Part shown: positions 18,670 to 23,477 of the stretch, piece by piece | Numbering within the stretch: position 1 is the stretch's first letter | Layout of the letters: every line of letters begins with the position of its first letter | Source of the DNA: Apostichopus californicus | Lineage: Eukaryota; Echinodermata; Holothuroidea; Aspidochirotida; Stichopodidae | DNA: 23,477 bases | Assembly (NCBI GenBank): GCA_020650975.1 | Contig: JAIPMN010005897.1 | Coordinates: 1-23,477 of the forward strand | Direction: 5' to 3' | Made by a program: the position numbers and the translations under genes | The notes under the pieces: model-generated | Databases searched by the model: none | What the model was told of the DNA's origin: nothing | The model's input: only the letters and a program-made list of their open reading frames with translations

Positions 18670-18785
18670 CTGCCAGGACATTTTCTATTGCTGCTGTGTT
18701 CAGTGACATTAAAGGGATAGTGGTGTTGAGAAATCTTTACACAGATACGTTCCAGTCTGAGAGTAAACCAATGCTACAGGCAGAT
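18670..18785 (+). CDS. Exon 24: first part of SEA-like domain 1
   Basis: Acceptor gtttttcag, donor gtgagt, 116 bases, phase 1 in and 0 out. The product reads SARTFSIAAVFSDIKG, then LRNLYTDTFQSESKPMLQAD. An amphipathic first strand (F-S-I-A-A-V), then L-Y-T-D-x-F-x-S-E-S-x-x-x-L, is typical of the strand 1 / helix 1 part of SEA domains, which are found in heavily glycosylated or mucin-like surface proteins. The pyrimidine tract is a gaattttt microsatellite. No other exon is required before exon 25, because the domain reads on directly. Confidence 0.87.
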
Positions 18786-19895
18786 GTGAGTATAGTATTT
18801 CAAAGTTAATAGGCATCGATGACGCCAAATGTAATATCAGACTTGACTAGTGTACGGCTATTATATAGTCTCATATGGTTTATTATTACAAAACTTTATA
18901 TAGCCCTCGCTCATTCATGTAATGACATGTCCAGTGGCGCTTTGCAACCTAACACTACAGCAAATTACACAATAAAAAGTGACAGAGAACAAGGTGTGTC
19001 TTTAATTCCATTTTTATGTATATAGATTGCTAGATATGTTGTGTACATGGAGTGTGGGGATTTAGTAACAGAAGTTCGCTTGATCATATCTGGGTTTTTT
19101 CCCATGTTATGGAATATTCACTAATTTCAGTTTCCAACTGAGCTTTCAACATTTGAACCTTCAGGATGCTGAGTTTAAAAGTGTTTATAAAGTTTATAAA
19201 GAGTTTTTAGAGTTTATATAGAGTTTATATAGAGTTTATATAGCCTTTATATAGAGTTTATATAGAGTTTATAGAGATTATAGAGTTATAAAGTTTATAA
19301 ACATTCGATGGTTTGGTCGATAAATCTAGTAATCGTAATATGTATCTGCAAAGTGGAGATTACAATTGTCTTTAATAATACTCTAGGCTGTACCTTTTTG
19401 AATTTTTCTACTAAAATGCTCCAAACAGCAGAAGAATTTGAGGAGATCGATACTGATGGATTCATTTTGGAGGATACTTAATTGGCCTTAATTGGTCTTC
19501 TTCAAATAATTGTCTGTATCATCATCAAATACGATTATAGTCTGTCTTTTGTTATCCTTCAGAGGACCTATTCGGAGCAATTTTTATACAAGATATAAAA
19601 ACTATTTTTCTGAATATTCTACAACCATACAAAACTTTCCAACGTTCTGTAATGTTTCTGCCGAACGTTTCTATTTTTCAACTAATTGTACAGAATTTTA
19701 TGTCCGTGAAAAAAATTCCAGTTTTGCTAGTGTCATCATTGTACTTAAATTAGCTTCTGAATTTGATTGTGATTTGACTCTTGTTCTTGTTCAAATCTTT
19801 GACCTGGTATGCGTCAAGTCTAGTCAAAAGAGCAGTGTAGACAAAGTAAAGAAAACTCAACAAAATATCCAGCTTTTTATTTAATGTATTTCCAG
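18786..19895 (+). other. Intron 24 content
   Basis: A 14-base tandem repeat of agagtttatat type lies at about 19180-19300. From 19510 to 19884 the frame is open, discussed under the possible relic SEA exon. The rest is AT-rich and featureless. Confidence 0.75.
19563..19806 (+). pseudogene. Possible relic or alternative SEA-type exon inside intron 24
   Basis: Between an AG (19561-19562, gttatccttcag) and a GT (19807, gtatgc) lies an open stretch of 81 codons plus one base. It reads RSNFYTRYKNYFSEY, then later NSSFASVIIVLKLASEFDC with three N-glycosylation sequons (NVS, NCT, NSS). The F-x-x-Y / S-V-I-I-V-L-K-L pattern resembles the helix and G-S-V-V-V strand region of SEA domains. Its donor leaves in phase 0 and fits exon 25. 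Its acceptor needs phase 2, whereas exon 24 leaves in phase 0. It could be chance; similarity was judged by eye. Confidence 0.3.
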
Positions 19896-20127
19896 CTGGT
19901 CGCCTTGTTCAATGCAAGTTCGCTAACCGATTTTCTTGGAGTCACCATACGAGGATGTACCCTCGTGGATGGCGGTGCAAATGTTCAGTTCACTGTTGAC
20001 TTGCTGAAGAACACAAACACGACCGAGCAGGAAGTATCCCTTGTATTTTTTGAGGGTTTAGTTAACGACAGAATTGTCGCACCGGACAGTATCCTCGACT
20101 TTAATACCATCGTAATCGGTGAACCAA
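19896..20127 (+). CDS. Exon 25: second part of SEA-like domain 1
   Basis: Acceptor tatttccag, donor gtaagt, 232 bases, phase 0 in and 1 out. It reads LVALFNASSLTDFLGVTIRG, then a strand GANVQFTVDL, and later VSLVFFEGLVNDRIVAPDSI. This matches the helix, F-x-G-V-x-V turn and following strands of a SEA domain. The place where autoproteolytic SEA domains have G-S-V-V-V reads G-G-A-N-V, without the Ser, so self-cleavage is not expected. Two sequons (NAS, NTT). The ATG at 19884 lies in the intron and is not a start. Confidence 0.87.
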
Positions 20128-20751
20128 GTAAGTGAAATCACCTCACCTCATTAAATAATATGATGCTACATAACAAACCAGCGAGGTTGAGGGAGGGCGG
20201 GGGGGGGCGGGGGCAGGAGGAGGAGAGGAAAGGGGCTAATTGTCTTGAGCTGTTGGGCTATATCTTAATTAGCATAATATTAGCAGTAATCTTCATAAAT
20301 GGAAGGGGGACCACCAATCTTGTTACCCTGGTAATATTTATCCTCAAAATAATTATATTCTTCACAAAATAATTGTTTTTCGTTTATATCGATTTACTTA
20401 AAACTCCTTCCCTCTCCTCTCCTCTCCTCACTACCCACATCAGGTGTAACCATCCTTCTCATAATTAATCTACTACCAGTAACAATAATTTTAGTTTTGT
20501 TTACTCCTAGCTTATACCTGTCTTCACACAATTACTGTAAACATGCTATAAAGTGGTTTGTAGTGGTATGTGGTCAACTTTGAGCAAATCCATGAGGGCT
20601 TTTCTCGTACAGGCAGCATACGCTGGAAGTGAAATAGTCTGATAAGCATGGTTGCATCCCCATACATACCTCTACTCTCTCAATAATAGTGTTAACAACC
20701 GCTGTTGGGTAACAACATATAGTAATTGCCACTTTTTACTTCTTCTTGCAG
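20128..20751 (+). other. Intron 25 content
   Basis: A G-rich purine block at 20187-20235 (with ggcgggggggggcggggg) can form a G-quadruplex. A CT-rich run (ccctctcctctcctctcctc) lies at 20409-20428. No coding signal. Confidence 0.8.
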
Positions 20752-20883
20752 TTATGAATCCATGTGAGGAACAGACAGATAACTGTACTACCAATGCAAT
20801 GTGTACCTTCCTTGGTACCAGCAACAACTATACCTGTGATTGTAACGATGGCTTCATGGGTGACGGTTTCATCTCCTGCAGTG
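20752..20883 (+). CDS. Exon 26: EGF-like module between the SEA domains
   Basis: Acceptor tcttgcag, donor gtaaga, 132 bases, phase 1-1. It reads IMNPCEEQTDNC, AMCTFLGTSNNYTCDC and NDGFMGDGFISC. Six cysteines are present, but the first-residue calcium signature is lost (I-M-N-P-C) and the hydroxylation pattern is broken by a longer loop. NCT and NYT sequons. Its last 19 bases plus the donor are the first unit of a 103-base tandem repeat. Confidence 0.92.
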
Positions 20884-21170
20884 GTAAGATTGCAGACCAT
20901 GCATTTGTCTGTCCATTGATCTGTCAATGTTTGTAGCATTTCTGTCGTGAGTGTTGTGTACATTTCAGGTTTCATCTCCTGCTGTGGTAAGATTGCAGAC
21001 CACTCGTCTGTCCATTGATCTGTCAATGTTTAAAGCATTTCTGTCGTGAGTGTGTGTACATTTCAGGTTTCATCTCCTGCAGTGGTAAGATTGCAGACCA
21101 TTCACTTGTCTGTCCATTAATCTGTCAATGTTTAAAGCATTTCTGTCGTGAGTGTTGTGTGCATTTCAGA
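20865..21170 (+). repeat. About 100-base tandem repeat spanning the exon 26 donor (three copies)
   Basis: Copies begin with ggtttcatctcctgc at 20865, 20968 and 21066 (periods 103 and 98) and end near 21170. Each carries tggtaagattgcagacca, so copies 2 and 3 hold intact donor sites. Each copy ends in a pyrimidine-rich acatttcag or gcatttcag, so copies 2 and 3 are also preceded by an acceptor-like AG. The minus-strand open frame over it is a shadow. Confidence 0.92.
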
Positions 21171-21330
21171 ATTTGAAGATTTTTGTTAACAAATTTTCAA
21201 CAATTATCATCTTGGCATCAAGTTTCCTTATATTGTTTTTGATCTATTCTATTTTCTTTTTTCTTTTTTCTTTAATCTTTTTTCTTTTTTCTTCTATATT
21301 CTATTCTATATTCTCTTCTATTCCATACAG
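21171..21330 (+). other. Pyrimidine repeat forming the acceptor tract of exon 27
   Basis: About 90 bases (21237-21325) of ttcttttt and tctattctat repeats, almost free of purines other than A, end at the acceptor. Confidence 0.8.
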
Positions 21331-21456
21331 ACATCAACGAGTGTGATAGTGATCCTTGTACCGAAGAGGGTGAGGTGTGCATGAACACGATCGGAAGCTT
21401 CTCATGTGAATGCAGACAAGAGGCTGGCTACTTCAGGGATGGTGTCATATGTGTCT
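21331..21456 (+). CDS. Exon 27: calcium-binding EGF module before SEA domain 2
   Basis: Acceptor ccatacag, donor gtaagt, 126 bases, phase 1-1. The start is DINECDSDPC. The hydroxylation motif is CMNTIGSFSCEC, and the last loop is RQEAGYFRDGVIC, with two more residues than usual. The exon ends in T, which gives Leu with exon 28. Six cysteines. Confidence 0.93.
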
Positions 21457-22419
21457 GTAAGTGTTTTAACCAGTTGTTGAACGACCTATCACCATCATCG
21501 ATACCAGTGATTCTATGCTACGACTTAGAATGAAGAATTTATTTGATGTTAGATACACTTAGAGAGGAACATCACTTCACTTTATAACTGATCAAAAGAC
21601 AGAAATGTCCTTTGAAGAAAAAACTCAACATGAGATGGATAAGATGAAGATGGGTGTGGAAGAGTGGATGGCCAGGGGGGGTGGGAAAGGGACGGGAGAG
21701 GTGAGAAATGAACACTTCAAAATTTGCTTATTATTGAAGTCATGAGGGGAGCTGATCTCTGGAAAATTGGGAATGGTAAAATAAAGTTCATAAGGGTTGA
21801 ACTAGTCTACCAGAATGAAATTTGTTTGGTAACATATTGTAGAACTGTTATGTAGTGTCATAAACAGTCTATTACTGAACGGAAAACTGTTGGTGAACAA
21901 TTTTGTTGGTGGCTTTTTGTATACAAATTCCATGTTAGGCTGCCTATAGCATTGTAAACTAACTGGTCAATGCCTGGGTATAGTATGTGTCTATTACTGA
22001 GCAGTCATTTTAGTTTACACTCAAAAATTAAACTTATATTCAGTACCATATGTTCAGCAGTGCCTTCAATTCAAGCCCGAAGCCATTCCCAGGAACAGGG
22101 ATGGTGCCTCCACCCATCTACCTCTCCCCCCCCCCCCCCATCTGGGTCACTATGTGTGCAACTTCCTGGGCAGAAGTATTGTGCCCCTCCTTAAAATGTT
22201 GGTGCCCCCCTCAAGACTTCCTGGCTATTGTAAGTACTGGCCTGCTTCAACCACTGTAGGTACCATTCTCTTTGTATACAGCTTGATCTTAAACAAATTT
22301 GAAAGAGCGTGTTTCATAACCTTTTTTTTCTTTTCTGTCAGTTATTCTCTGTGCAGATGGCATATTTTTTTTACAGATTGCATAATTTTTTTTTTCATTT
22401 GGTTTGATATCATTTTCAG
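21457..22419 (+). other. Intron 27 content
   Basis: A G-rich patch (21670-21705) and a C-run at about 22128-22139. Open frames at 21970-22259 cover low-complexity C-rich sequence. No domain was recognised. The T-rich tract before exon 28 is normal. Confidence 0.78.
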
Positions 22420-22553
22420 TATACAAAGGGTACCAGGGTCAGTTCACTATACTGGAAGTTAATAATGTCGCAGAGGATGCCGTGTTTTCAGATGTTTACT
22501 ATGATTCTACATCCTTGGATTTCAAAATTCTGGAAAATCGGGTCTGCGGAAGT
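22420..22553 (+). CDS. Exon 28: first part of SEA-like domain 2 (gene continues beyond window)
   Basis: Acceptor cattttcag, donor gtaagt, 134 bases, phase 1 in and 0 out, the same phase pattern as exon 24. It reads LYKGYQGQFTILEVNN, then FSDVYYDSTSLDFKILENRV. The Y-x-G-x-F-x-I start and D-V-Y-Y-D-S-T-S-x-x-F motif fit the first strand and helix of a SEA domain. The second half is not found before the window ends, so the intron here is at least 924 bases. Confidence 0.88.
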
Positions 22554-22599
22554 GTAAGTCTTTTATAGTAGTTTTGTTTTTAGAAAGATGCATCATATC

Positions 22600-22945
22600 G
22601 CTGATCCAAGGGGGGCAACAAGGAACCATAGGGGGCGATGGGGATTCATAGGGGGTGATGGTGAACCATAGGGGCAGTGGGAACAATAGGGGCAACAGGC
22701 AACGATAGGGGCAACAGGGAGCCACAGGAGGTGATTGGGAACCATAGTAGCAACGGGGAATTACAGCGGCAATGGTGAACCACAGGGGGCGATGGGAAAC
22801 CATAGGTGGCGATGGGGACCCATAGGGGCAGTGGGAACCATATGGGGCAATGGAGAACCATATGGGGCAATGGTGCACCACAGGGGGCAATGGGGAACTA
22901 TAGGGGGCGATGGTGAACCATAGGGGCAGTTGGGAACGACGGGGG
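22600..22945 (+). repeat. G-rich minisatellite after exon 28
   Basis: About fifteen degenerate units of 20-24 bases of the type accataggggg-cgatgggga. They begin about 50 bases after the exon 28 donor. The opposing open frames at 22522-22890, 22646-22870, 22735-22923 and 22761-23033 are low-complexity shadows. Confidence 0.9.
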
Positions 22946-23310
22946 AAACAGACAATGGACAGTAAACTGTTATTTTCTTGGATAGATGTACACAGAAGAT
23001 GTCCAATATATATATGTAGTAAATACTTTTCATTCAGGATAAAGATACTTTTCTTTGCAAAGAATCGTGAGCTATGTTATACAATGAGTGTATCACATAC
23101 ACAGAACATGAACTGCAGGCCTGTTTCTATTTTCATTTTAAATCAAAACTTTCTTTTGGGTCTAACCTTTCTATATAGTGTAAGATGATGGCAATAGGTG
23201 ACCAAACAATTTGACTAGCAAGCCAAATCTATAAGGAAAACCAAACTGTTCCTTATAGCTATGAATGTATATTTCAGAGCAAGCTATGGAAATTCCTAGA
23301 ATAATGCAAC
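22946..23310 (+). other. Unique part of the last intron
   Basis: AT-rich, no gene. The AG at 23278-23279 looks like an acceptor, but the phase-0 reading meets TAA after eight codons and shows no SEA sequence, so the second half of SEA domain 2 is not here. Confidence 0.75.
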
Positions 23311-23477
23311 TTGATACAAGTATATGATATTGATACAAGTTTCTGATTATGATAAAGTATATGATATCGATACAAGTATATGATAATGATACAAGTATAT
23401 GATAATGATACAAGTATATGATAATGATACAAGTATATGATAATGATACAAGTATATGATAATGATACAAGTATATG
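23311..23477 (+). repeat. 19-base tandem repeat running off the window
   Basis: Units of gatacaagtatatgataat in exact 19-base steps (for example at 23411, 23430 and 23449), with two diverged units at the left edge. The array reaches the last base and is cut by the window. The minus-strand open frame over 23171-23470 is its shadow. Confidence 0.93.

Larger units (their letters stand above)
8..22553 (+). other. Multi-exon gene (interior part): CADG / EGF / SEA extracellular protein
   Basis: All 28 exons described below belong to one gene. Every junction has AG/GT borders, phases match throughout, and exon lengths sum to 4031 bases, giving 1344 codons with no stop. Domain order is CADG, 2 EGF, 22 mostly calcium-binding EGF, SEA, 2 EGF, partial SEA. 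The product should be extracellular, disulfide-rich and rod-like, with Ca2+ stiffening the EGF array. CADG next to EGF and SEA is known in invertebrate mucin-4-like proteins, where NIDO, AMOP and VWD domains precede it; that those lie upstream here is inference. The start and stop codons, promoter and poly(A) site are outside the window. It could also be an unnamed fibrillin-like or uromodulin-like protein. Confidence 0.9.

Noticed and set aside
22522-23033. Open frames rich in SPP, GNG and CPYG phrases on both strands
   Set aside because: Low-complexity translation of the G-rich minisatellite.
23280-23305. Possible next exon after atatttcag
   Set aside because: The required phase 0 reading hits TAA after eight codons and has no SEA features.
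1-23477. Bacterial operon, CRISPR array or phage island
   Set aside because: Spliced exons with consistent phases show animal DNA; the tandem arrays have no spacers and are minisatellites.
1-23477. tRNA or rRNA genes
   Set aside because: No cloverleaf with A and B boxes and no rRNA-like stretch was recognised on either strand by eye.

Overview
The window is animal nuclear DNA. It holds the interior of one large, intron-rich gene on the + strand that runs off both ends. There are 28 coding exons (8-22553) of 116-249 bases. They are separated by AT-rich introns of about 245-1350 bases full of microsatellites, minisatellites and transposon-like sequence. No bacterial features, rRNA or tRNA were seen. 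Intron style and repeat content suggest a marine invertebrate, perhaps an echinoderm or other deuterostome. The taxon is a guess; the eukaryotic gene structure is not.

The spliced product is 1344 codons, open throughout and consistent in phase at every junction. It begins with a cadherin-like (dystroglycan-type, CADG/He_PIG) domain (exons 1-2). Two EGF modules follow (exons 2-3), then 22 EGF modules (exons 4-23), nearly all of the calcium-binding type with a D-[IVLF]-[DN]-E-C start and the Asn/Asp-hydroxylation pattern C-x-[DN]-x4-[FY]-x-C-x-C. Next come a SEA-like domain (exons 24-25), two more EGF modules (exons 26-27) and the first half of a second SEA-like domain (exon 28). This fits a very large secreted or membrane-anchored extracellular protein of the mucin-4-like / fibrillin-like type. 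Signal peptide, any NIDO/AMOP/VWD domains, transmembrane segment and tail would lie outside the window. No gene symbol can be assigned.

Almost every EGF exon is a symmetric phase 1-1 cassette, so single-exon skipping or duplication keeps the frame. Exons 7 and 20 each carry two EGF modules with no intron between them. Both SEA domains show the same split, phase 1 in and phase 0 at the internal intron.

The most unusual feature is repeated tandem duplication across 5' splice sites. After exons 3, 9, 12 and 26 the end of the exon, its donor and the adjoining intron have been copied in tandem, once to many times. After exon 12 this became a minisatellite of about 0.8 kb with a 53-base monomer. 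The copies carry intact extra donor sites. After exons 9 and 26 they also form in-frame candidate cassettes of 84 and 18 bases. Other arrays sit close to the donors of exons 20 and 28, and simple repeats form the pyrimidine tracts of exons 15, 24 and 27. Other intron content includes a foldback (MITE-like) element, a possible SINE tail, a dispersed-repeat-like hairpin, G-quadruplex motifs and an orphan open frame inside the first SEA intron that may be a relic or alternative SEA exon.
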